From assembly GCF_028583425.1 (NCBI RefSeq), contig NC_072801.1:24076001-24140000 (forward strand): 64,000 bases of DNA, in the 5' to 3' direction. The notes below the pieces were generated by a model that was given only the letters and a program-made list of their open reading frames with translations, was not told the origin of the DNA and ran no database searches. Position numbers and translations under genes: made by a program. The DNA comes from Eublepharis macularius (Eukaryota > Chordata > Lepidosauria > Squamata > Eublepharidae). Of the stretch, positions 25,769 to 36,400 are shown piece by piece. The stretch's first letter is position 1. Each line of letters begins with the position of its first letter.

Positions 25769-28700
25769 AGGGGTCTGTTAGTTAAAGCCATAGAAGTTTC
25801 AGTGGTTTGATGAGTGTTTCATTTTTCTCGAAGTTGAAGATGGTGTGGTGTGTATGTCCAAGCCCCACAGCCTTCTACTTCAGGCACTGAACACAGCCAC
25901 TCTGACAATCAGGCAGGAGAAAAGCTTGACCTTTTAAACTTTGGGCTGAGGGCTCTGCCTTCACTGAGGCCCAGGTCTCCAACCCACTTTGGGATGTATT
26001 CCCATCTCAGTCAGTAAATCCAGACACTGCTTGAGTTAAAAATATATATATTTTATTAGCTTTTAAGGAATATTTGCAACAGCATTAAGCATTCAACAAG
26101 AAAACAGGCAATCTATAGGTGTAGCTTTCCCAGCTAGGCCAGGGCCTGCCAACACTTAGTACACTGAACCAAACTGACTCGATGTCCAGCCATTCCAGCA
26201 GGAATCCTACATTTTAGGCTCAGTTTCCAAACATGTGGCTTTGAAACAGTGTAAGTGACAAAATCAAGTGTTAGGTCTGGAGAAAGTCTGAGGAACAACT
26301 TTGAAGAAGCCTGAGGACACTTTTGTGCATTTTTTGGTTTGGGTGGAGAGACCATCAGGAACATGTCTTGACTTGTTTGTGCTGCCATAAGCTACCAATT
26401 CATTGTTATTAGATATAGTTTGCACAAAGTGCAACTGGTATAAACTCAAAAGACAATGATAATGAATGTTTGCTTTTGTTGGGGGGAAAGAACAGGGAGC
26501 ATGTCAAATTGATAAGATCATCAGCCACATTTTCATCTCCATCCCAGCAACGAGTGGGTATATTCAGGCCAGCTTTTGAAGAGTTGTCAGAACCAGAGAC
26601 TCCCTGCTTCTGTTTCTAGGTGTGGAACACAGCCACTCTCAGGACCCCTAGGAGCTTTACCAGGGCTCTGCTGTGTTTGAGGCTTTTCGGCCCCTGGGTT
26701 TGTTTCTGGGGGTATGCATGCAACCAGCCAGTAACTCCTGACACAGATAAGTAAAATATGTTCTGAGTTTGTGTAAGTCAATTTACAGGGAGTGTATGCC
26801 CAGCAATAACGACTCCATAAACAAGCATTACGCAAGGCAGAAAATAATTAACATGAACCTTTGCTGACTAGGCACTAACTATCTAAAATAACGTAAGCTG
26901 GCTATCTTGCTTCGCTTCTTGGCTGATGTTCTTTTCCGAAGGCTCAAGAAAGTCCTTTCCATGGCATGCACTTCTTGTCATGCTGGAAAGCAGGAGTCAC
27001 GAAAGCAAGACATTTCCTCGCACGTGCTGGTGGAAGAGACCGAATAGAGAGGTTCAATAGGGGGTCATTAGTCAGTGTCCCAAGCAGGCACCATTTCAAG
27101 CCTCCTCATGTCAGAGCATGAGCCAATGACCAATCAGGGCTCAGTTGGTTAATTGGCCTCGCTAGGCTATGAAAGAGATAGGGGTGCACCAGGCTTCTCA
27201 AGACCTGCAGAAGCTTGCAGGTGCAGGTAATTAACACGCCAGTGCATACTATTTCCAAAACGAGCCAAGTATGGTCTGCAAAGACAATCTAAACTCAAGT
27301 GATGAAACTACATAAAATACAGCATAAGCATAAGATGGCATAAAATCCTAACAAGCGTTTATTGCTGTGTCAACAAGAGTACTAAAGGTTTAGGTGTCTT
27401 CCAGTTAGGGATAGGATTTCTTATCCCTGGTCTGGCTGGAGATAAAGCGTAGCAGCAACAGGGCTTCCACATGGCAGGTTTTCTGGCAGTTTTCCTGCCC
27501 AGTCCCCTGGAAATGGCCATTTCACCCTCTCCTGGGCTACCAGAGCTTTTGCCCTTTTTTAAAAAAAATCTGGCACTAGAATACTGTTACACTGTTGTGT
27601 AACAATAGCGGGTTCTTTGAATTCACAGTTTTCACTTTTTTAAAAAAAGTACATCTCTAGTTCCTTCCCTTGTCGAGATGTGCCTTTCCCCTTTATATCT
27701 CTGCAAGGAGGGAGGCTAGAGACTTACTTTAAAAAAAAAAAGCTGGGAATTCAGAAAACCTGCTGGAACTATTGTTGCAATGGTTATGTTGATATACTGA
27801 TATTCTTGCGCTGATTTTTTAAAAAAGATGGCAGGAGGAGGCTATTATGTGGGCAAGAAATTCCAAATTTTGCTGCCGACACTACAACCAGTAAGGCTTT
27901 ACTGTGATCTTTTCCAAAACTTCGGAGCACTACAGGTTTAAGAAAGATTGGAGAAAAGCTGGGGAAACCCCTGATATTGTGGGGAAGCGGGAGGGGGGGA
28001 AATCTCTACTTCCCAAAAGCATTGAACATGGGGTAGATAACCCATATGGAAGCCATGTACGTTTGTCTGTGTGGAAAGAAATCTATAGGAAGAAAAATTC
28101 TGCTCTTGGTTATTCCCATCTGCTGTAAGAACATGGCAGGTTGTTTGGCTGGCCAGAAATCCTGGCTTCAAAAGCATGCTGAACAGGCTCAGTATGGAAT
28201 AAAATATGGCTCTTTTAAAAAAGGAAACCTTTTAATTTAAAATGTGGTAGAGGGATACGTGAGATACAAGAATAACCAGTCTGCACATTGGATGGCAGGC
28301 AAAGATTTTTATGGAACTAAAATGCTTCTTAGGGGTGCTGTGCAGGATGGGGAATAAGGTGGACAGTGACCAAGAATGCAAATGTGAACCACGTGTAGAT
28401 TTATGCCAGTGCATTAAAACAATTGCGCGGAGTGCTCTTGTGCATCTTTATTGCTTGTGACATCCCATACATAGCACTTCCGAATAAAGGACTAGCAACA
28501 AACTGTTTGGGCTACAGAAACATTGTGGATTATGAACCAACATGTCAACGATCAGTAAAGTTAAATTGTGTTCTCTGCAGTTAAGCAAATGGACTTTCTT
28601 CTGCTAGCTCTCTTGCCCTGTATTTTTACCTAGTTTGGCTCTAGGGTTTCTGGTGCCTGCCCACAAGTCCTGCTTTGGAAGCCACCATTTTCTCCCCGCA

Positions 28701-29340
28701 GTCGTCTTCCTCCTCTGGGTTTTAATGTGTTTGTGTGGGGGCCCCCGATTTGGCTTAGGCATTGCTGACCCATAAATGCTAGCAGTGTGACAAGAAGTGT
28801 ACATTCTGTAATCTGTACCGTGTGCTGAGATACATTTCATTTACGTAGGGTTGCCAGCCTCCAGGTAGTGGTTGGAGATCTCCCGAAATTACAACTGGTC
28901 TCCAGGCCAGAGAGATCAGTTCACCTGAAGAAAATGGCTACTTTTGGGGGTAGACTCTATGGAATTATGCCATGCCAAGGTCCTTCCCCTCCCCAAACCC
29001 CACTTTTTCCAGGTTTCCCCTCCCCAGATCTCCAGGAATTTCCTAACTTGGAGCTGGCAACCCTACATTTACGCGATCTGTCGGATGCAATTTCCCAACC
29101 TATGGTAACCTAACTTGGGTGGGGTATGAGGTAAAAAAAAAAAATTACAATGTTTTCTAAATACACTAGTCTACACCTATAGTGTATACTAGCTTATATA
29201 CATTATCTGTGCATACTATAGACATAGCTAGGGTAGTAGCTAATAAAATCAGAGGGGACGTATAAACAGAGGAAAGGAAGGAGGGAAAAAGCCTCAGCAA
29301 AGAACAGTGTAATGAAGCTAACAACAACGATAATAACAAA
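25769..29340. other. MRM2-MAD1L1 intergenic region
   Basis: I see no coding exon here. It holds an undetermined MRM2 3'UTR, a 15-base direct repeat (25889 and 26625), A- and T-rich runs near 27560-27740, and a MITE at 28846-29065. Much of 25.8-28.8 kb is unrecognised. Confidence 0.5.
28846..29065. mobile_element. hAT-like MITE, family D copy
   Basis: Ends are TAGGGTTGCCA / TGGCAACCCTA with the exact 8-base TSD catttacg at 28838-28845 and 29066-29073. It lies ~300 bases upstream of the MAD1L1 CpG promoter. Confidence 0.92.
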
Positions 29341-29640
29341 AAGCGAGATGAACCTTTTTGCTCCCGGAAGGTAGGCAGGTAGGCGCGCGCCTATTCTGGA
29401 CGTTCAGGCGACGCGGAAAAGTAGCGGCGCAATTACTCGCGGCTTTACGGTAAGAGAGGCGGAGAGAGGCAAAAGAGCGCGCGGAGGGCGGGTGCTCCGG
29501 TCTCGCGAGTGGCAGGCTGGAGCTCTCGCGAGAACTGGCGGCTGAGGACGAGGAGGGAGATCCAAGCGAGCGAGATGGAAAGAGGCGGCGGAGGCACATC
29601 TGGTTGGGGCGGGTGAGTGCCTCTGAGCATGTCTAGAGCG
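29340..29640 (+). promoter_or_regulatory. MAD1L1: MAD1L1 CpG-island promoter with TCTCGCGAGA elements
   Basis: This is a dense CpG segment just upstream of and across the first MAD1L1 exon. It contains the full palindrome TCTCGCGAGA at 29524-29533, a nine-base version TCTCGCGAG at 29501-29509, and a GC box (gagggcggg) near 29484. TCTCGCGAGA is the motif bound by BANP at CpG-island promoters of essential genes. Promoter function is inferred. Confidence 0.7.
29390..29612 (+). other. MAD1L1: MAD1L1 exon 1 (5'UTR or alternative start; 5' limit unknown)
   Basis: The exon ends before a consensus donor, ggcgg|gtgagt, at 29613. An ATG at 29575 with G at -3 and G at +4 opens a frame (MERGGGGTSGWGG) that runs through the splice into the accepted MAD1L1 start without a stop. 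The transcription start is not visible. Confidence 0.6.
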
Positions 29641-29749
29641 CCCTCCGCGGCGGAGGTCGGTTCCCTTGCAGAGCCGCAGCCCATCGATTGATTCAATGAA
29701 TCCATTTTTTTAAAAAATCCCCCTTGCATCCCTCTGAGGAGCCAAAAGC

Positions 29750-30360
29750 GGGCTCCGCCTTCTGCCCCGTTTTATCCTCATAACAGCCCTGCCAAGTGGG
29801 CTGAACGCGTGTGCGTGCTGCAGACTACCCAGAAAGTTGCCCCTTCTTCGCTTCGGCTTTACAGCAACCCTGCGAGGTGGGCTAGACTAAAGCTGTGGGC
29901 TGAGATTAACTCGAAAATTGCTCTTTCTCCACTTTGGCTTTACAACAAACCTGCAGCTTAGGCCAGGCTGAGAGTGCGTGTGTGTCCGAGATTACCTGGG
30001 AAACCGTCCTTCCTTCACTGCTGTTTTAGCCTAGCCTACCTTACAGGGCAAGAGTCCAGTAGCACCTATAAGACTAACAAGGGTATGAGCTTTCGTGAGT
30101 CACAGCTCACTTCTTCAGGTATCTGAAGACTAACACAGCTACCCATCTTGATCTACCTCCCAGAGTTGCTTTAAGAACATGTGTGCCCTAAGATTACCCG
30201 GAAGTCGCCCCTGCTGCACTTCAGCCTCACAGCAAACCTGCGAGGTAGGCGGTGGTGAGAAAGAGCAACTGGCCCAAAGTCACCCAGTGAGCTTTGGTGG
30301 CTGAATGGACATTCGAACCCGGGTCTCCCAAATCCTAGTCTGAAACTAACCACTACACAC
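29750..30360 (-). repeat. SINE-derived imperfect tandem array with an inserted repeat
   Basis: Four to five diverged units of roughly 75-90 bases share a ggctttacagcaaccctgcg-type core, which matches the tcctcacaacaaccctgtgag segment of Sauria-type SINEs. The array ends in a SINE head on the - strand (attcgaacccgggtctccc). A fold-back-family copy sits at 30048-30155. Confidence 0.6.
30048..30155 (-). repeat. Fold-back dispersed repeat copy with hammerhead-like core
   Basis: It contains agagtccagtagcacctata and actaacacagctaccc. On the - strand CTGAAGA, stem GTGAG/CTCAC and GAAAGCTC occur in hammerhead order. Confidence 0.65.
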
Positions 30361-31442
30361 CATACTGGTTTTCTTTTTGGAGAGGAGAGGGTATAGAAAT
30401 CCCTTGCCTCAGCCCAAGTGGTGCTTGCATGCTGCATCTTGCTGGTCAGGGATCTCATGGGGGTGGGGGAGGATGTTGCTGATTTTGTGGCTCAGGTGTG
30501 GGCATTGGTACCCAACGACTTGTGCCAAGCAAGAAGTTTGGGAGCTGGTGTGCAGCGCAAAGTCACCCAGAGCCAAACAAAACACAGGCTGCTGATGGTG
30601 TTTAGGAGTGTCTTTTCCCCTGAAGGGAAACAGGAAATCAATAAAAAAAGAATAAGTACAATCTTGGTGGATAAAAGGGAGTATAATAAAGGTAACTTTT
30701 TGCAGGAAAGGTAATAATAAATAACACAAACCTTTATGTGTACTGATTATGGTGTGGTGAATATTAAATTCTGAACACTGAAACCTTAGCGCCCCAGATG
30801 GCTTTCTGATGCATTTGTGTGTCTCCAGATTTCCAAACACAAAGAGTCATGTAGACCCATCCTTTATTATGTGCCAATTTGCAATTCCATATGTCCCATT
30901 TAATAGAACAGTTGTAGAAACTGTGATAAAATAATAATTCTTAGCATTTCTGTCACTCTTCTGGGTGTTTCTTGTGCCATTGACATAAAAAACAAAGACA
31001 ACCATGCACTTTCTGGATTACAATTAGATCTTTCACTTCCTTAATATAGGGGAAGTTGCTTGTCTTTCCAACAGCAATCTCAGCACTTTGTGCGATGCCC
31101 CTGCAAGGTAGGTGAACTAGTACTGAGCGTGTATCAGTGATAAGTCCCAGAGTAGGTGGCTTCCCCAAGGCTACTCAGTCAGTCCAGGCCTGAAATAAAA
31201 TTTAAATGAAATGCTTCTAACTCAGAGCTGATACTACTGGCTGCTATGCCACATCAGTTCTTTCCCTGTATGCCAATACACTTTGTAAATATATTGCCGC
31301 TTTGACAACCAATTCTTTTTTAAATGGTTCTATCTTGGAGCTAAAATCAGTTTTTTCAAAGTTGATTGTATGCTGAGTTTGTGTATGTGAGATCTGAGTG
31401 TAATTCAGGAGCACTGCACACTTTTCGTTTTTATGGAAATCA

Positions 31443-31690
31443 GGATTTTATGCAGCATTTTATTTATGTCATTTATAGTCCACCTTTCTCACTGAGACTC
31501 AAGGTGGATTACACAATGTGAGATTAGTATAGTCAATTTCAAGGACATTTCCATAAACAATGCCATAGGGTAAATAAACAATTTTACAAAGACACAGCAT
31601 TAGTAAGAACCCAGTACAGAGCTGAAGAAATGCTGAAACAGAACTTAAGCAATTCTAGGGCTGACATTAGACCACACGAAGTATGACTGT
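31443..31690 (-). repeat. LINE 3' end (family A), reverse
   Basis: It contains ctcactgagactcaaggtgg, caaggacatttccataaac and aatgccatagggtaaataa, the complement of the 2665 copy and longer. Confidence 0.8.
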
Positions 31691-32189
31691 TTTGTGTCCT
31701 TTTCAAGGGACTGGTCATTTGGTTCTGCTTATCTCATTTTTAGTTAACATTCACGATCAAAAACTGGGATTCAAATTGAATTGCCTGTGGCATAAAAATG
31801 AAACTAGAATTTTTACAAGGACAGTAAAGAGTCATGGGTTTTCGAGCAGGAGGGGGAAAAATATTCTGGATGGTAGTAGTTTTTTTTTTAAGGAGCAAAG
31901 GAGAAATGATTTGATTAAGGCTGTTGGTAATTTCTGCAACACTTCACCGGATTGTGCAAAGCATTTTACGTTTAAAAAACAAAGCTTTATTTAGAAAACA
32001 TCGCTTCTGTCTTTCCCAGCAACATATCTGAGTCAAGTCACAAAGGAAAAACTCTACAATAAAATCATGAAAAATGAAAGCATAAGAATTATCAGTAATA
32101 CAATAAGCTACGCAAACACGCCAGAGGCATAAAATAACATCCAGTACCATAAAGGGATATCTGTAAAACATAAAACATATCATAAAAGT

Positions 32190-32405
32190 GACAGGCCCTG
32201 ACCTGGACGTCCCAGGTGAGCCTGATCTTGTCAGATCACAGAAGCTAAGCAGGGTCAGCCTTGGTTAGTAATTGGATGAGAGACCTCCAAGAAAGACAAA
32301 GAGTTGCAGAGGCAAACAATGGCAAACCACCTCTGATAGTTTCTTGCCATGAAAGCCCCACCAGGGGTCACCGTAAGTTAGCTCTGACTTGAGGACACTA
32401 CACAT
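32190..32405 (+). repeat. 5S rRNA-derived SINE
   Basis: It contains gcctgatcttgtcagatcac, agaagctaagcagggtcagc (5S A-box region) and attggatgagagacc (C-box region), then a non-5S tail aggcaaacaatggcaaacca and a gttagctctgacttgag end. Too diverged for a functional 5S gene. Confidence 0.85.
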
Positions 32406-32524
32406 ACAAAAGTGGCAGACACCCCCCCTTCAGCCCAGATAAAAATGAAATGTTTTGGTCAAGAATTTAAAAGACAGTAAGGTAGATGCCAAATCAGCCT
32501 GAAGGGGAGAGGATAAACTTGTAA

Positions 32525-32645
32525 ACAAGAGCCAGCATGGTGTAATGGTTGGACTGTGATCTAGGAGACCCAGGTTCAACTCCCCACTCCACTGGGTGAC
32601 TGGGCCAGTCATACTCTCAGCCTGACTGATGTGAACAGAGCATGT
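32525..32645 (+). repeat. Sauria-type SINE, truncated
   Basis: It contains agccagcatggtgtaatggt (A box) and cccaggttcaactcccc (B box), then a short body. Confidence 0.75.
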
Positions 32646-32984
32646 GCCCTGAGTCTTGGGGGGGTGCGGTCCTGGGAACTTTGCCAGAATTTATTGCTGT
32701 GGTGAAGACACAGGAGGGCAGAGATGAGTATCCCTAAGCACTTTAAAGGGTTCTTGACAAAAGCTACTTGGGCAGTTAGTGTTTCTCTTTCATTGTTGCT
32801 ATGCCCTTCTTTCCGTAGACAGAGGAAGCCCAGGGAAAGGGTATGAAATGTTTCGTGGGGTGGGCCACTCCAAGCACCAGGTTTCTCTCCCTTACCACTG
32901 GCCTAACCAAGTGCATTTATGAGTGTCCCTTCTTGAATCTTAGCTAACCTGTAAAAGCAGATGGGCACATGAAAAGAGGTATAT

Positions 32985-33115
32985 TTATATATTTGCATTA
33001 TTTATTGTCTGCCTTTCTCACTGGGACTCAAGGTGGATTACACAAAGTAAGTCAATATAGTCAGCTCGGCTTGCATATTCAATAGTTGGAGCAGGAATTC
33101 CAATAGATCAGTTTA
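32985..33115 (-). repeat. LINE 3' end (family A), reverse fragment
   Basis: It contains tctcactgggactcaaggtg, gattacacaaagtaag and aatatagtcag, matching the 31443 copy. Confidence 0.7.
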
Positions 33116-33336
33116 TTGTATTAGCAATAAGAAAAAATTTGAAATCAAACTAGGTTGTCTATTCATTTGGAAAACCAGGCAGGTTTTAATCTTCAGGAAT
33201 CTGTCTTGCACACAAAGGACAATTTAATCTTTCACCCAATATTCCTCTGAATTGGGAAGGCTAGTCTGGTTAAAACTAGCCAGGTGCATAAACTTCCCCC
33301 TGGGTTTTTCATTATCCCCCCCCCCTTTTTTTGCAG

Positions 33337-33481
33337 AAGCAAGGAAGAAATGGAGGGGAATACGATGGTCATTTCCGTACTGAGGTCTTTTGAAAGGTTC
33401 ATGGCTGAGTCTGCCGATGAACCATCTGGTCTGGACACAACCCAGGACCCTCTGCAGATGCGGTACCAGCAGATGATGAGG
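33337..33481 (+). CDS. MAD1L1: MAD1L1 exon 2 (accepted start codon)
   Basis: A long pyrimidine tract precedes tttgcag. The ATG at 33350 has G at -3 and +4. It encodes 44 residues ending [10 protein letters not shown], phase 0, before gtgaga. The 13 bases before the ATG carry no stop in the coding frame. Confidence 0.93.
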
Positions 33482-36400
33482 GTGAGATGTTTGTGGTCCC
33501 ATTGCTTCTACACTAGGGTGATGCTGAGCAAGCGAAACAACCTTCTCTGTTGTTGGAGCTCAATTGGAGCGTAAAGAAACTAGGGAGACATCTTGTCCCA
33601 GGATGGTTAGATCAGCCAGCACACCAGGATTGGCGAGTCAGATCAATTCCACAAGATGGTTAGGTAAAGATGGAGGAGCTGAGCACATGAAGCTGCCTTA
33701 TATTGACTCAGACCCAGGGCTTCTTTTTGGCTGGAATGCGGTGGCACCTCTTGAAAATGGTCACATGGCTGGTGGCCCTGCCCCCTGATCTCCAGACTGA
33801 GGGGAGTTTAGATTGCCATCCGCGCCATGTGAAGCGGAGGGCAATCTAAACTCCCCTCTGTCTGGAGATCAGGGGGCGGGGCCACCGGCCGTGTGGCCAT
33901 TGTTGCCGAGGGTGATTTAAACTTTAAAAAACTCCCCCCTTGTTCCAGCTGACTTAAAGTGACGTCATTGTGCAGTCCTGAGTTCCACCACTGAGTTCCA
34001 CCACCTCTTTTTCCAGGAAAAAAGCCCTGCTCAGACCTATAGTCTGTCAAGGTCAGGGTCTCTGGAGGTCTTGGGTGAAGGCCTTTCTCATCTCCTCCTA
34101 CCTGATCCTTGTAACTGAAGATGCCGGGGATTGAACCTGGGACCTTCTGCATGTCACTGAACCACAACCCCTCTCCAAAGTGGTGCTGGTGGTTTAGTAG
34201 CATGGAGAATGAGGAGGAATCACAACTGATGTTTGTCTTCTCGGTTTCATTTTTTCCCCTGTCTCCAGTGATCTCAGGATATCCTGCATGGCCTCTTCCC
34301 CTTTCCTCCCTCCCAGTTTTATCTTCACAACAATCCTATGAGGTTGATAAGGCTAAAAAAAAAAGCCTCTTGCCCAAAGTCTCTCAGTAAGCCTCACTGC
34401 TGAGTCATGATTTCTCCCCGCTCCCTGTGCAGTGCACCACAAACCTCTTAACATAATTTCACTTTCCATCTTATATCAGAATACTTCTTCGCAAAATGCC
34501 CTGGTTAGAAAACCAGTTCTATGTGAAGTTTATTTTAAATTCTTGTCCACGAGGCTAAAGGAATTTAAAACAGCTACTGACAGAAATGCTGCCAATAAGC
34601 AATTTCTTGATTCAGCTGCCACTTTATGCTACATCCTCTTAGAGTGGATTGTTTTTGGGTGATTTCTGCTGCCAGCTATCATGTGCTTCAGACCCTTTCT
34701 TTTAAATAGCTTTTTGCTACATTTTGTTGATCATGGAGTTGGCTTTTTCTTATGTGCAAATTATGCAATGTTCTTTTCCTTTGGTTACAAGCGTAACTCT
34801 TACATTAATGCATATTGAGGAGATGACTGGGGCAGAATTCAACAAGATTTTCCATTGTGTATATTTGTGTATTGTGGAATTCTGTACCTTAAAGGTCCCC
34901 AGCCTTTTAAAACCTATGAGCACCTTTGGGATTCTGACACAGTGTAGTGGGCTCAACCACAAAATAGCTGATACAGGAAATGTCTTCTCCTCTTTCCAGT
35001 TCTGTTGCCAATTAATGACAGATTACTTGGCCCTTTGCTTCCAGTTTGTCTAAAAAAGAAATTTATTTTTTCCTTTTGCGGGGGTGGGGCTGTGTCATGT
35101 AATTTCCCTGGAATTGACCAGGACTGTACTTATTTCTTCAGCAGTGTTACAATGTCAGGTATTCCCAGATGGTTCACTGAGTTCCTCTTCCAGACTGGTT
35201 CAGGAGACAAGAACTTGTGAAATATATTCAAAGTCATGTCTGAAATGCGTGTGCTTTTGCGGTGTTCTTTATTATGTATCTTTTTTTTCCCCCTTCACGT
35301 ATGTGGATCAGCTTGAAGAAGAGGCTGAGCAGATCCATTCAGGGACGCGGCTCTTGCAAGCAGAACGGGAGAAAATGCAGATGGAGCTGAGTCACAAGAA
35401 GGCACGGATTGAGCTGGAGAAGCAGGCTAACACCAACGCGCGGAATTATGAGGTAGTGCTGGTAGAACACTGTGGAAAGGGCAACAGCTTCACTTACTCT
35501 TTTAAACCATTTTTGTGGTTTTCCTTGCATGTTCCGTCTTGCGGCGACCTGACTGTAGGATCCTGGCAGTTAGTGTGCACCCAAGAAAGTAAGCGAGGTT
35601 GTGTGCAATTTGGATTCTTTCCATGTATTTAGACTGGGGAGGTGTGGGCTCAAATCCCAGCCCTGTCACAATGCTCACTTAGGAGACTAACTTTTTTTTT
35701 AATGCAACAAAATTTATATCTCACCTTTCTGCCCTCGTAAGGGGCCACCAAGGTGGCAAAAAATTAAAACACATAATAATAGTTCAGAACGATTAAAATC
35801 GACCAAAGCAACACCACCCCACTACATCATTAAAACAGTTAAAATCAGAGCTAAAAACATACAAAGACCTAATAATAACAAAACATTGGGCATGAAGGAG
35901 GAACCATTGAGGGAACACCAAACTAAACAAAAAAGTTTTCACTCACTGGTGGACGATGGGGATAGACAAGTCTGCTTGCAGTGAGAGTTCTAGAGTTTTG
36001 GTGCTACAACTGAAAAGGCCCTGTCTTGGGTTGCCCCCTGCTTAATCATGGAAAGTGGGAGCACCTGAAGCAGGGCCTCTGAAGATGACCACAGTGGTTA
36101 GGTAAGTTCTTAAGAGAGTAGGGAGTAGGTAACTGCCTAGACTGAGGATAAGTTGTCACATCTCGACTGTGCATGCCTTACAGAGGGTTGTGATGATGGA
36201 ACGGAAGAATCCCATGGACAAGTCATGTTCCTTGCTCTGCGGATACAAGGGCAGGTTGTGATTAAATGTGATTCAACCAATAAATTAATTAATGGATTAA
36301 TAAAACACGATTACAATTAAACAGAAGTTCAGTGGCACATTGGAGAAGAGGGAGAATGTAGGCCACTTTGGGTACTCATTGGGGAGAGCAGTCGAGTATA

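Noticed and set aside
32205-32300. 5S rRNA gene
   Set aside because: Only the internal-promoter part is 5S-like, the sequence is diverged and it continues into a SINE tail.
34724-35053. 109-codon + strand frame in MAD1L1 intron 2
   Set aside because: It runs into a family C MITE fragment, lacks splice support and resembles no protein.
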